This document shows, piece after piece, positions 1 to 8,120 of a stretch of 64,000 nucleotides of DNA (positions are counted from its first letter, which is position 1; every line of letters begins with the position of its first letter). The notes under the pieces are model-generated. The model was not told the origin of the DNA. It made no database searches and worked only from the letters and a program-made list of their open reading frames with translations. Location: NCBI GenBank assembly GCA_017459895.1, contig JAFUCA010000036.1, positions 1 to 64,000 on the forward strand, in the 5' to 3' direction. The translations under genes and the position numbers were made by a program. Source of the DNA: Bacillota bacterium (GTDB taxonomy: Bacteria; Bacillota; Clostridia; Peptostreptococcales; Anaerovoracaceae).

Positions 1-2
1 AT

Positions 3-21
3 TGTTGATGCCCGCATGAGC
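3..21 (+). repeat. Left terminal inverted repeat
   Basis: This is the left end, TGTTGATGCCCGCATGAGC. It overlaps a perfect palindrome with 9-bp arms (15-23 and 25-33, CATGAGCGG / CCGCTCATG), so the CATGAGC word occurs here in both orientations. Such paired words are likely transposase binding sites (inference). Confidence 0.7.
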
Positions 22-76
22 GGGCCGCTCATGGCTCGATTTGCATGTCCATGAACTGCTCGGTATACTGTCCATA

Positions 77-145
77 GAACAAACGAAAGGACGGTCTCAG
101 AGAACCGCGTTTGTTCTTGGCGGACCAGACCAGCTCTCTGAGACC
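77..145 (+). promoter_or_regulatory. Two interleaved perfect stems in the transposon leader
   Basis: Two perfect inverted repeats interlock ahead of the first transposon gene: GAACAAACG (77-85) with CGTTTGTTC (108-116), and GGTCTCAGAGA (93-103) with TCTCTGAGACC (135-145). Because the arms alternate, the RNA could form an H-type pseudoknot or two mutually exclusive hairpins. A role in controlling expression of the transposition genes is inferred. Confidence 0.5.
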
Positions 146-210
146 TATGGTTTTCACCATATGGTAATTGTATCAGATTATGAGCTGATTGAAGAGAGTA
201 AAAATCATTT

Positions 211-747
211 TTGTGCGTGAGCAGAGAAGATCCGGTCTGCCCGCACTGCGGTCAGACGCTTCGTTATCGGGACAGGAGGAATCGGATCTGGAAATGGTAC
301 GGCGGAGTCAGGCGGACGATCCGGGTACGCCGCATGCGCTGTACAAGATGTAACCGCCTGCACACTGAGCTTCCAGACATCCTGACACCAAACCGGCATT
401 ACGGCAGCGAAGTCATCGAAAACGTCGTCGATGAAGTTTCCACGCCGGAGGACCTGAGCACCGAGAACTACCCCTGCGAGAAGACCATGCAGAGATGGAA
501 GGACTGGATCGCAATCAACCAGGATCAGATCGAAGGAACACTTCGATCCGTCGGAACGAGGCTCCTTGAGATGCATGAGTCGCTGCTGATGTCAACGGAT
601 TCTCTGCTCACAAAATTACGCGACCTTGGACAGGGATGGCTGAGCATTCTTTGTCGGATCATATATGGAAGCGGAGGCTGCCTGCTGCGGCAGAAGCCGC
701 CGGGATCCTCTGCACCTGCTTTGTCTGGCGCTGCTTACCCGCCATGA
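211..747 (+). CDS. Transposon-associated zinc-ribbon protein (DUF6431-like)
   Basis: This 178-residue protein opens with a four-cysteine zinc ribbon (CPHCG near residue 9 and CTRCN near residue 45) in a basic context, followed by a helical region. It resembles the small DUF6431 proteins I recall upstream of rve-type transposases in Firmicutes. The in-frame stop at 199-201 limits the start to TTG 211 or GTG 217; no good ribosome binding site decides between them. It is the first gene of the transposon, 32 bp before the transposase. A DNA- or end-binding role is plausible, but no reaction can be assigned. Confidence 0.6.
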   Translation: MCVSREDPVCPHCGQTLRYRDRRNRIWKWYGGVRRTIRVRRMRCTRCNRLHTELPDILTPNRHYGSEVIENVVDEVSTPEDLSTENYPCEKTMQRWKDWIAINQDQIEGTLRSVGTRLLEMHESLLMSTDSLLTKLRDLGQGWLSILCRIIYGSGGCLLRQKPPGSSAPALSGAAYPP

Positions 748-779
748 TGTAGCATCATCCTGCAAGGAGGAAACACATC

Positions 780-2180
780 ATGAATGGGAAAGAAAGCACA
801 ACATGGCAGGAGGCAGCAGCACTGGAGAGATTTCAGATGATCTCGCCGCTGCTGGATGAGGAGCTGGACCGTGACAAGAAGATCCAGCTGCGCAAGGAAA
901 AGGCAAAGCAGTATGATGTATCGGAGAAGACCCTTCGCCGTTACGAGAAGGCCTATGCAGATGCGGGGTTCGCCGGGCTGAAGCCGGCGGAGCGCAGTAA
1001 ACATCGGATACAGGGACTGCCGGAGAACTTCGATGATCTGCTGCAGGAGGCGATCCAGCTGAAACGGGAAGTCCCGACACGGAGCGTGAATCAGGTCATT
1101 TTCATCCTTGAGGGTGAAGGGAAAGTCGCGCCCGGGGTCCTGAAGCGTTCGACTCTGCAGCGCCACCTGTTTGAGGCAGGGTTCGGCCGCAGACAGATGA
1201 AGCAGTATATACAGGAGCAGGAAAGCAGCTCCAGACGGTTCTGCAAGCCTCACCGCATGATGCTGCTGCAGGCGGACATCAAGTACGGTCCGAAACTGCC
1301 GATCGGAAAAGGCGGACGCAAGGTACAGACGTATCTGAGCTCACTGATCGATGATCACTCCAGGTATATTCTGGCGTCGGCTTTTTACGACAATCAGGAG
1401 CAGACGGTCGTTGAGGACACCTTCCGCAAGGCGATCCTGGCCTATGGAAAATTTGACGCCGCATACTGTGACAACGGCTCACAGTATATATCCAGGCAGC
1501 TGATCCGCAGCTGCAGCATGCTCGGGATCCGTATCCGGCATGCGAAACCGAGATCCGGCAAGTCCAAAGGCAAGATCGAGAAGTTCCACCAGGTGGTCGA
1601 TGCATACATTGCAGAAGCGAAGGCGAAGAAGATCAGGACATTGGAGGAACTGAACCGCTACTGGTCATACTACCTGGAAGGTTACTACCAAAAGCGGGCG
1701 CATGACGGGATCCGGGAGTACTACGAACAGCGCGGCGTGAGTCTTCCAGAAGGCGGGATCAGCCCGGAAATGGAGTGGAATCGGGACAGCCGGCCGCTTG
1801 TGTTTCTTGATGCAGGCAGGGTCGGTGAAGCTTTCCTGTATCATGAGGAGCGGATCGTCGACAAAGGTGGATGCATCAGCTTCCGGGGTGTCAAATACGA
1901 GGTGAGCGCAGCGCTGATCGGAGCGAAGGTCACCATCGCCTATGATCCGATCGCTGCAGATACGATCACTGTCAGTTACAGGGATATGGAGCCGATCACA
2001 GCGCAGAAAGTGAAGATCGGGGCCTTTTGTGACAAGGCGCCGCAGCTTCCGGTGGCCATGATGCAGGGCGAACCGGAAACGAGCCGGATGCTGGACGTGC
2101 TGGAAAAGGAGCACCATGAGCGAATGGAGAAGCAGGCCAATGCGATCTCCTACGGAGCATATCGAAAGGACGGTGAGTGA
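780..2180 (+). CDS. DDE transposase (rve integrase fold)
   Basis: This catalyses strand transfer of the element. The 466-residue protein has an N-terminal helix-turn-helix region (roughly residues 1-120), an RNase H-like integrase core and a C-terminal beta-rich domain. The catalytic triad is visible as D166 (QADIKYG), D231 (YCDNGSQ) and E267 (KGKIEKFH). The 35 residues between the second Asp and the Glu give the classical DD(35)E spacing. AAGGAGG at 761-767 precedes ATG 780. The gene overlaps the start region of the ATPase gene, indicating translational coupling. The core looks intact, so the element may be active. Similarity is to IS481/Tn552/Mu-type transposases; I cannot place the subfamily. 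Confidence 0.9.
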   Translation: MNGKESTTWQEAAALERFQMISPLLDEELDRDKKIQLRKEKAKQYDVSEKTLRRYEKAYADAGFAGLKPAERSKHRIQGLPENFDDLLQEAIQLKREVPTRSVNQVIFILEGEGKVAPGVLKRSTLQRHLFEAGFGRRQMKQYIQEQESSSRRFCKPHRMMLLQADIKYGPKLPIGKGGRKVQTYLSSLIDDHSRYILASAFYDNQEQTVVEDTFRKAILAYGKFDAAYCDNGSQYISRQLIRSCSMLGIRIRHAKPRSGKSKGKIEKFHQVVDAYIAEAKAKKIRTLEELNRYWSYYLEGYYQKRAHDGIREYYEQRGVSLPEGGISPEMEWNRDSRPLVFLDAGRVGEAFLYHEERIVDKGGCISFRGVKYEVSAALIGAKVTIAYDPIAADTITVSYRDMEPITAQKVKIGAFCDKAPQLPVAMMQGEPETSRMLDVLEKEHHERMEKQANAISYGAYRKDGE

Positions 2181-2182
2181 TC

Positions 2183-3001
2183 ATGTACGAGACGTTTTTC
2201 GGTATGAAGAATACGCCCTTCACCAGAAATGTGCCGGCAGACAGTCTGTATGAATCGGACGCAATGGCCGATGCGCTTGGGAGACTGTCCTATGCCGCAG
2301 ACAGACAATTGTTTGCCGTCGTCACAGCGGATGCCGGATGCGGGAAGTCAACGCTGATCCGGAAGTTCTCGGAGAGCCTGCCGCGGGACAAATACATCCT
2401 TCTGTATCTGTCCGATTCAAAGCTGACGCCCAGATGGTTCTACAAAGGTCTGCTCGACCAACTGGGACTGGAAGCCGGATTCTACCGGGGCGATGCCAAG
2501 AGACAGCTTCAAAAGGAGATCGAGATCATACGGGGAGTGCAAAAGAAGAAAGTCGTATGCGTTCTGGATGAGGCGCACCTTCTGGAGAAGGAGACTCTGG
2601 AGGAGTTTCGGTTCCTGCTGAACTACCGGTTCGATTCCGAGAGCCCGCTGGCGTTGATCCTGGTCGGGCAAACGGAGCTATGGGATCAGAAGCTTCGATT
2701 TCAGCGTTATGCTGCGATTCGGCAGAGGATCGACATCAACTGTGTTCTGCCGCACATGGATCGAAGTGAAACGCAGAAATATGTAGAGGCACATCTCAGA
2801 TACGCCGGATGCGATCAGGAGCTTTTTACGGACAAAGCGTATGATGAGATCTTCCGGATCTCTGCCGGGATCGCCAGAGTCACGAATCGGATCTGTGAGA
2901 AATCGTTGACGTACGCATACCAGCAGGGAAAGAGGCTGATCGATGATTACGTGGTCCGGTTCGTTGAGGAACATGAGATGCTCGATCAGGCCAGCAATTA
3001 A
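2183..3001 (+). CDS. ExeA/TniB-like AAA+ ATPase of the transposon
   Basis: This 272-residue ATPase has a Walker A motif (DAGCGKST, Lys at residue 55) and a Walker B (VCVLDEAH, Asp129), followed by an AAA lid region. Related proteins (IstB, TniB, MuB, TnsC) select and deliver target DNA to a DDE transposase, which is the likely role here. The N-terminus MYETFFGMKNTPF is typical of ExeA-family proteins. GTG at 2177 is an alternative start adding two residues; AAAGGA at 2165-2170 is better placed for that codon, whereas the family start favours ATG 2183. It is the last gene of the element. Confidence 0.85.
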   Translation: MYETFFGMKNTPFTRNVPADSLYESDAMADALGRLSYAADRQLFAVVTADAGCGKSTLIRKFSESLPRDKYILLYLSDSKLTPRWFYKGLLDQLGLEAGFYRGDAKRQLQKEIEIIRGVQKKKVVCVLDEAHLLEKETLEEFRFLLNYRFDSESPLALILVGQTELWDQKLRFQRYAAIRQRIDINCVLPHMDRSETQKYVEAHLRYAGCDQELFTDKAYDEIFRISAGIARVTNRICEKSLTYAYQQGKRLIDDYVVRFVEEHEMLDQASN

Positions 3002-3009
3002 AATGATTA

Positions 3010-3031
3010 GGCTGCCGGCACTCCGGCAGCC
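3010..3031 (+). other. 9-bp GC-rich hairpin after the transposon ATPase
   Basis: GGCTGCCGG (3010-3018) pairs perfectly with CCGGCAGCC (3023-3031) across a four-base loop, 8 bp after the ATPase stop. No T tract follows, so it is either a weak terminator or a 3' end stabiliser. Confidence 0.5.
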
Positions 3032-3102
3032 TGCTCAAGGATCGTTACAGGGACAAAGAAATGAGCTGTCCGGAGTCGATTGATGAAATCAGTTCAGGGT
3101 CA

Positions 3103-3121
3103 GCTCATGAAATCAGCAACA
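3103..3121 (-). repeat. Right terminal inverted repeat
   Basis: Read on the minus strand this is TGTTGCTGATTTCATGAGC, matching the left end over TGTTG, TG and CATGAGC. A second inverted copy of the word (ATGAGCTG at 3061-3068 against CAGCTCAT at 3101-3108) lies just inside. GATGAAATCAG at 3083-3093 also resembles the terminal CATGAAATCAG, suggesting repeated transposase sites. Confidence 0.7.
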
Positions 3122-3421
3122 TAAATATAAAAAGAAATGGCGATATCCGGAACAAGTCAAGAAAGAGCTGGAGGCAGCTGAAAACTATATGATCAATGCG
3201 GATTCACTTATGGATATTGCTAACTACCAACCTTTTCATTTTGAGCATTTAAGAGGCAATAGAAAAGATGAATGGAGTATAAGACTAGGAATACAGGGTA
3301 TAGAGTCACGATGATTCCCTGTGATGATGATGAGAAGGAGATCCTCGAGGGCGATATCCTTGCTCAATGCAAAATGATAAAAATTGTCAAGGTAACGGAG
3401 GTGTCAAACCATTATGAGTAA
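3122..3421 (+). pseudogene. Truncated and frameshifted RelE/HigB-type toxin gene
   Basis: The remaining reading frame encodes a C-terminal toxin-like region: HLRGNRKDEWSIRLG in one frame and YRVTMIPCDDDEKE in another. The two parts join only if one base is restored near 3288-3292 (GGAAT read as GGAAAT). The coding frame runs back to the transposon end at 3121, so the N-terminus was separated by the insertion. The pattern matches RelE/ParE-superfamily toxins encoded immediately before HigA-type antitoxins. The toxin stop (3419-3421) overlaps the antitoxin start as ATGAGTAA. Two independent lesions make loss of toxin function likely. Confidence 0.75.
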
Positions 3422-4520
3422 CATAACAGAATACAAAGATATAGTGGCGTTTCACCCTGGGTACTATTTAGCAGATATTATCGAGGATATGGAAATAAGC
3501 CAAGCGGAGTTCGCTGCAAGGTTGGGAACTACTGCAAAGACGCTTAGTCAGCTTTTGAGCGGACAGGCGAATATTTCAAATGATCTGGCAAAGAAGCTGT
3601 CAGTAATGATGGGAACAAGTGCGGAAGTGTGGCAGCGATTACAAAACACTTATGATCAGAAGTTGATTGAAATCCAGCAGGCAAAGGATTTTGATGAACA
3701 AAAAGAGGTCATGAAACAGATTGATTACATGTACTTTGTTGATGTTGTGGGATTGCCTAGAACCAGGATTATTGAAGAGAAGATTGTTAATCTGTGTTCT
3801 TTCTTTAAGGTATCTGATCTGAGAATAATGCTTAGGCCGGATTTTCTCGTCAACTTTAGAAGCGGGACCTCTGACAACACAGAGAAGAAAATAATCAATT
3901 CAAGAGCATGGATACAGACCGCAATGAATATGGCTAAGTCTATTGAGACAAAACCTTATGATGCGCAGAAACTGAAAGCATACTTACCAGAACTCAGGAG
4001 CATGACCGTACAAGATCCAGAAGTTTTCTTACCTAGGATGAGAGAAATATTTGCTGAATGCGGTGTTGCATTTGTACTTCTTCCGCATCTGAAGAACTCT
4101 GGTGTTAATGGTGCAGTCAAGTGGGTAAATAATGAAAGAGTTGTCCTTGCCATGAACAACAGAGGATTGGATGCAGATAAATTTTGGTTTTCGCTTTTCC
4201 ATGAAATCAAACATGTTTTTCAGCAGAAGATTAAAACGGTATTCATTAGTAGCTCAGTGGAGGAAATGGTAGATTACAATAACGCTCTTGAGGATGATGC
4301 TGACAAGTTTGCATCGAACTATTTGATTCCTCTAAATGAACTCAGAAGATTTGCACCAACAAAATACACCTCAGACAATGAGATTGTAGAGTTCGCAAAA
4401 TCCATTGGAATACATCCGGGTATTGTTGCGGGAAGGCTTCAGCACGAGAAAATCATTCCACAGAGCAGATGCTCTAAACTAAAGGAAAAGTATACCATTG
4501 ACATTAAACGACTCGCATAA
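3414..4520 (+). CDS. HigA-type antitoxin with C-terminal ImmA/IrrE metallopeptidase domain
   Basis: This 368-residue protein has an XRE/HigA helix-turn-helix at about residues 15-75 (SQAEFAARLGTTAKTLSQLL) and a C-terminal ImmA/IrrE-like domain with a zinc-binding HEIKH motif (His263, Glu264, His267), followed by an ED.AD.FA segment typical of the third ligand. Such proteins repress their own operon and neutralise a RelE-type toxin. The toxin gene upstream is broken, leaving this as an orphan antitoxin. The DNA is visibly AT-richer than the housekeeping genes, suggesting acquisition. GGAGGTGTC about 15 bp upstream is a loosely spaced ribosome binding site. Confidence 0.8.
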   Translation: MSNITEYKDIVAFHPGYYLADIIEDMEISQAEFAARLGTTAKTLSQLLSGQANISNDLAKKLSVMMGTSAEVWQRLQNTYDQKLIEIQQAKDFDEQKEVMKQIDYMYFVDVVGLPRTRIIEEKIVNLCSFFKVSDLRIMLRPDFLVNFRSGTSDNTEKKIINSRAWIQTAMNMAKSIETKPYDAQKLKAYLPELRSMTVQDPEVFLPRMREIFAECGVAFVLLPHLKNSGVNGAVKWVNNERVVLAMNNRGLDADKFWFSLFHEIKHVFQQKIKTVFISSSVEEMVDYNNALEDDADKFASNYLIPLNELRRFAPTKYTSDNEIVEFAKSIGIHPGIVAGRLQHEKIIPQSRCSKLKEKYTIDIKRLA

Positions 4521-4560
4521 TAACGAAGCACCCAAGGTTATCACATTATAATTCTGGTGA

Positions 4561-4764
4561 GGTCTGAATGGCTTCATACAATTCCAGTTTGCAGAGGAAC
4601 GGAAATTCGAGTTTTTCGCGGTTTGGAGAACATCGAATCTCGAAAATACCCTCATGCAAAGGCTGTTCAGAGCTTTCGTTCGAGATCTGGTCGAGTTCAA
4701 AGAAATGAAATCACGAATGAGTTCGATAGATGCTTTTGTAACAGTCAGAAATAATGGATCGTAG
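4561..4764 (+). other. Possible gene remnant without a start
   Basis: A 67-codon frame stays open here with an amphipathic-looking translation (for example LMQRLFRAFVRDLVEFKEMK) but has no ATG or ribosome binding site. It may be a decayed gene end; I do not recognise it. A 10-base copy of the GCAAAGGCTG word lies inside. Confidence 0.2.
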
Positions 4765-4790
4765 AAGGAATTTTCGGGATTTCATCCTCT

Positions 4791-5021
4791 TTATAAGGTC
4801 AATATCTCGAAAACTCCTTGCTGGTCCATTTCGATATTGATGTACTGGACGAGCATTTCTTCCGCTCGACATATTTCGTATGGGTTGGAAAGAACCGTGT
4901 ACAGACTGTCGGTGTCAGAATATGTGGAGCGATTCACGCGTAAAGGCGAATAATCTTGTACGTGCTTTTCGAAGGGTTGATTGCAAAAGTAATTATCAGT
5001 TTGCAGGTGAAGAATGAAGGA
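4791..5021 (-). other. Possible gene remnant on the minus strand
   Basis: The minus strand is open for 76 codons ending in TAA at 4791-4793. The translation looks protein-like (STYSDTDSLYTVLSNPYEIC, then AEEMLVQYINIEMDQQGVFE), but there is no ATG start; a GTG near 4934 is the only usual start codon. It is probably a 3' fragment of a lost gene. I do not recognise the family. Confidence 0.25.
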
Positions 5022-5886
5022 TTATTACAGTATAAGAGAAGATGGATTTCAAGCCTATTGGTTTGAAGGAACGACCGAAAGAGAAAAAGCGATTATCTGG
5101 ATGCATGGTTCAGGCATGAATGAAAAACAATGCCTTGCGGATTCTGAATACATTCGAAGGGCAGGATACTCCGTTCTCGTTCTGGGATTCTATTTCTGGA
5201 AAGGCATGTCAAAGAAAATGCGGGGGATCCCGGTCGACTACGTTGAAAAGGCCGTGGCCGAACTGAAACGCAGCGGATTCGGCAAGATCGGCATTCACGG
5301 TATATCTTCGGGAGCCGCCTACGCACTTCTGTGTGCATCATTGATCCCGGAGATCAGTCTTGTCCTCGGTATTTGTCCTTTCGATCATGTCGTTGAGGAA
5401 CCGAAAATCTTCGGGAAGCCTACCGGAAGATCATGGTTCAGCTATCACGGGAAGGATTATCCATGTGCGCTCTTTGCCGGGCAAAGGGAAAAAGGCTTCT
5501 TTGGATCGCTGCGGGAATACAGGAAACAAGATACCGAACATCACAAAGAGTTTCTTCGGTCCTTCTATGAAAACGCCGCTTTAACGGAGGAGTCCCGAAT
5601 CAAAGTTGAGAATATGAGAGCGGATGTTTTACTGATCGCACCTGAAAGAGACAATGAGTGGCCTTCGCCGGAAGCGGTGAGAAGAATGGAGAAAAAGCTT
5701 GTGGAAACAGGACACCCATACAGAGTCAAGACAATCATCTATCCGCATGCAAGCCACTTGCTTGGTACAAATCCGCCGGAATCCTGGAAGAAAGCGTTCC
5801 CGCCAGAAAAGAGATGGCCTGCCGAGTGCAATGAAGCCAGAAAGGACTGCTTTGATCAGGAATTTCAATTTCTGAAGGATTGGTAA
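5014..5886 (+). CDS. Alpha/beta hydrolase, acyl-CoA thioester hydrolase/BAAT C-terminal type
   Basis: This 290-residue cytoplasmic serine hydrolase has a HGSG oxyanion-loop motif near residue 31, the nucleophile elbow G96-I-S98-S-G100, a candidate acid in APERDNEWPS and a C-terminal His in PHASH. The fold and the late D..EWPS segment recall the C-terminal domain of bile-acid/acyl-CoA thioesterase family hydrolases. The natural substrate cannot be inferred. ATG 5014 is preceded by AGGTGAAG. It stands alone between the scar region and a lipoprotein gene. Confidence 0.75.
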   Translation: MKDYYSIREDGFQAYWFEGTTEREKAIIWMHGSGMNEKQCLADSEYIRRAGYSVLVLGFYFWKGMSKKMRGIPVDYVEKAVAELKRSGFGKIGIHGISSGAAYALLCASLIPEISLVLGICPFDHVVEEPKIFGKPTGRSWFSYHGKDYPCALFAGQREKGFFGSLREYRKQDTEHHKEFLRSFYENAALTEESRIKVENMRADVLLIAPERDNEWPSPEAVRRMEKKLVETGHPYRVKTIIYPHASHLLGTNPPESWKKAFPPEKRWPAECNEARKDCFDQEFQFLKDW

Positions 5887-6054
5887 AGAATTCGATATGC
5901 ATCCCGCCGAAGCAAAAGCTGGAACTTCCCGGACAGATATTTTTCCGGCGGCGGGCAGTTGCGGCGACATCAGGAGAAATAAGAATACAGAGAGCCGATG
6001 ATATGGTATCATTACCATGAGAGTTAGTGTTGCATTGTGAAAAGGATAAACAAT

Positions 6055-6573
6055 ATGAGAAAAAGAATTCGGATCATAACGATGCTCCTATGCTGCGTGT
6101 TGTTTCTTCTCGCAGGCTGCGGATCGTCGGGGGAGGAAGCAGAAAGCACGGAACCGGAGGCCGCAGTTGCTAAGGTAATTACGGATATCGATGATGATCT
6201 GGGGATGAACCTGCCTTTGGGCCTGGATAACATACGACTCCTGGAGGATGGAACGCTGATCCTGGAGACGGACGATGCGCTTGAAGATGCTGTCGGTGAG
6301 GAGATAACCGTCGCATCGGACGCGGAGGATGTGTTTGTCGTGCCATTCGGCAATGGCGGTTATCGGAGCGTCGTTTTCATTCGCGAGGATGGCAGTGTAT
6401 CGGCATTGAATACGGCGGCGCTGATCAATGATCTTGATATAGAGGTTATGGATAACCTCGGTGGATATGAAGACGTGAAAACCATAGAGAGCGTGCAGGA
6501 TCCGGAGGCCTCTCTGGTGAATGCCGTCATGAATAACGGAGATGCGTTCCTGCTGGATCCGTATCTGAAATAG
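6055..6573 (+). CDS. Small lipoprotein of unknown function
   Basis: The product begins with a basic stretch and a hydrophobic signal ending in a clear lipobox (LLAGC), so it should be lipidated on an extracellular Cys near residue 22. The mature part is acidic (EEAESTEPEAA) with a compact domain containing RSVVFIREDGSVSALNT, which reads like a beta-rich repeat. I do not recognise a family. GTG 6037 would add six residues, but ATG 6055 has AAAGGA nine bases upstream and places the signal peptide correctly. The next gene follows after 24 bp. Confidence 0.65.
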   Translation: MRKRIRIITMLLCCVLFLLAGCGSSGEEAESTEPEAAVAKVITDIDDDLGMNLPLGLDNIRLLEDGTLILETDDALEDAVGEEITVASDAEDVFVVPFGNGGYRSVVFIREDGSVSALNTAALINDLDIEVMDNLGGYEDVKTIESVQDPEASLVNAVMNNGDAFLLDPYLK

Positions 6574-6597
6574 AGCAGCAGAAAATGGAGGAATGAG

Positions 6598-7215
6598 ATG
6601 AAAGTATTACTGATCAACGGCAGCCCGAAGAGCAATGGGAACACATCCATCGCGATCCGGGAACTGGACAGGACATTTCAGGAAAATGGCGTGGAAACGG
6701 AGATCATTCATGTGGGAAACAAAGCGATCCGAGGCTGCATTGGCTGCGCGAAGTGCTTTGAGACCGGCAAGTGCGTTTTTGATGATATCGTCAACGAAAC
6801 CGCACCGAAGCTGGAAGCTGCCGACGGGATCGTTGTGGCAACGCCGGTATACTATGCATCGGCAAATGGAACAATCATATCGTTTCTGGACCGGCTCTTC
6901 TATAGCTCCCATTTTGACATGTGCATGAAGGTGGGAGCATCCGTTGCCGTCTGCCGCAGAGGGGGAGCATCGGCCACATTCGATGAACTGAACAAATACT
7001 TCACCATCCGGAGCATGCCCATCGCATCCAGCCAGTACTGGAACTGCGTTCACGGCAGAACTCCGGGAGAAGCGGAGCAGGATGCGGAGGGCCTGCAGAC
7101 CATGCGTGTCCTGGCCCGGAACATGACCTTCCTGATGAAGTCCATCGCACTGGGAAAGGAGCAGTACGGCCTGCCTGAGACGGAGGAGTGGACACCGACG
7201 CATTTCGTCAGGTGA
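6598..7215 (+). CDS. NADPH-dependent FMN reductase / iron-sulfur flavoprotein-like protein
   Basis: This 205-residue flavodoxin-fold protein has the phosphate loop GSPKSNGNT at residues 8-16 and an Asp/Glu-poor FMN site typical of the multimeric flavodoxin WrbA/IsfA group. A cysteine cluster C..C..C....C (GCIGCAKCFETGKC, near residues 45-58) is as seen in iron-sulfur flavoproteins. It likely transfers electrons from NAD(P)H or ferredoxin to small acceptors. ATGAGATG at the start follows GGAGGAATGAG, a good ribosome binding site. Confidence 0.8.
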   Translation: MKVLLINGSPKSNGNTSIAIRELDRTFQENGVETEIIHVGNKAIRGCIGCAKCFETGKCVFDDIVNETAPKLEAADGIVVATPVYYASANGTIISFLDRLFYSSHFDMCMKVGASVAVCRRGGASATFDELNKYFTIRSMPIASSQYWNCVHGRTPGEAEQDAEGLQTMRVLARNMTFLMKSIALGKEQYGLPETEEWTPTHFVR

Positions 7216-7274
7216 GACCAGACGGATATGAGACTTCCGCAGACAGCGGTCTCACCGAAATAAGGAGGAGGGTC

Positions 7275-7319
7275 ATGAAACTGAAAAATGTACTGATCGA
7301 AGTGGGGACACCGATGTAA
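7275..7319 (+). pseudogene. 14-codon remnant resembling a VOC/glyoxalase N-terminus
   Basis: GGAGGAGGG at 7264-7272 is followed by an ATG-initiated frame, MKLKNVLIEVGTPM, then a stop. The first eight residues match the usual start of VOC-family dioxygenase-like proteins (MKLKNVLI.V), but no body follows. It is probably the start of a deleted gene; a leader peptide is the alternative. Confidence 0.35.
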
Positions 7320-7367
7320 GATGACATCTGTGGCGCGGATAGTAATAAAAAGTGCCGGAGGTATCAG

Positions 7368-8114
7368 GTGAGTTTGTATGCGATTGGAGATCTGCACCTG
7401 CACTTTCAGAGTGAAGTCAGATCCAAAAGCCAGCGGCGTGACCGCAGGTGGAAGAAGCACGAAGAAAAGCTGCGAAAGAACTGCGCTTCCATGATCTCGG
7501 AAGACGACACCCTGGTGCTGGTGGGAGACCACAGCTGGGGCAGGAAGCTGGCGGAGTGCGAAGAGGATTTTCAGTACATTCGGGAGCTTCCTGGAAGGAA
7601 GATCCTGATCCGCGGCAATCACGATCATTTTTGGGATGCGAAGAAGACGGGCAGGCTGAACGAACGATATAAACCGGAGCTGACCTTTCTGCAGAACAGC
7701 TTCGAAGTGTACCGGGAGTATGCCATCGTAGGGACGAAAGGCTTCACCTTCGAGGGTCCGTTCTATCTGGATAACCGCGGCCGGATCTTCGATTGGGACC
7801 GGTCAGCGGAGGCTCATTCCCGGGAACTGGTGGAACGGGAGCTCCAGCGTTTGCGCGATTCCTTCGAACAGGCAAAGGCTGGCGGGTACCGTAAGTACAT
7901 CCTGTTCCTGCACTATCCTCCGACGAACATCCTGGAGCGGGAGAGCGGATTCACGGAGATGGCAGAGGAGTACGGCGCGGAGCATTTGATCTACGCGCAC
8001 AGCCACGGAGAGATGCGGTTTCATGACAGCATTCAGGGTGAGAGGAACGGCATACAGTATCACCTGGTGTCGGGAGACTACCTGCGGTGGATGCCGGAGA
8101 AGATACTGGACTGA
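7368..8114 (+). CDS. Metallophosphoesterase
   Basis: This 248-residue calcineurin-like phosphoesterase carries GDLHLHF (metal-binding Asp and His), LVGDHSWGR, RGNHDHFWD, LHYPP and YAHSHGE, the five blocks of the family in order. The second block has GDHSW where many homologues of this subgroup have GDISW. The substrate is unknown. The start is GTG 7368, chosen because GGAGG lies six bases upstream and the conserved YAIGDLH begins at residue 4. The lipoprotein nuclease gene starts 6 bp downstream. Confidence 0.85.
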   Translation: MSLYAIGDLHLHFQSEVRSKSQRRDRRWKKHEEKLRKNCASMISEDDTLVLVGDHSWGRKLAECEEDFQYIRELPGRKILIRGNHDHFWDAKKTGRLNERYKPELTFLQNSFEVYREYAIVGTKGFTFEGPFYLDNRGRIFDWDRSAEAHSRELVERELQRLRDSFEQAKAGGYRKYILFLHYPPTNILERESGFTEMAEEYGAEHLIYAHSHGEMRFHDSIQGERNGIQYHLVSGDYLRWMPEKILD

Positions 8115-8120
8115 TGACCT

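Larger units (their letters stand above)
3..3121. mobile_element. Three-gene DDE transposable element with TG...CA ends
   Basis: The element carries a zinc-ribbon protein, a DDE transposase and an ExeA/TniB-like AAA ATPase, all on the plus strand. Its ends are imperfect 19-bp inverted repeats (3-21 and 3103-3121) that agree at 14 of 19 positions without gaps: TGTTG.TG....CATGAGC. They begin TG and end CA, as in Mu/Tn552/IS481-type DDE systems. The last two bases before the element (AT) match the end of TAAAT, the first five bases after it, so a 5-bp target duplication is possible but lies mostly outside the window. The insertion sits inside a toxin gene. The transposase-plus-ATPase design resembles IS21/Tn5053/Mu logic; I cannot assign an ISfinder family. 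Confidence 0.8.
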
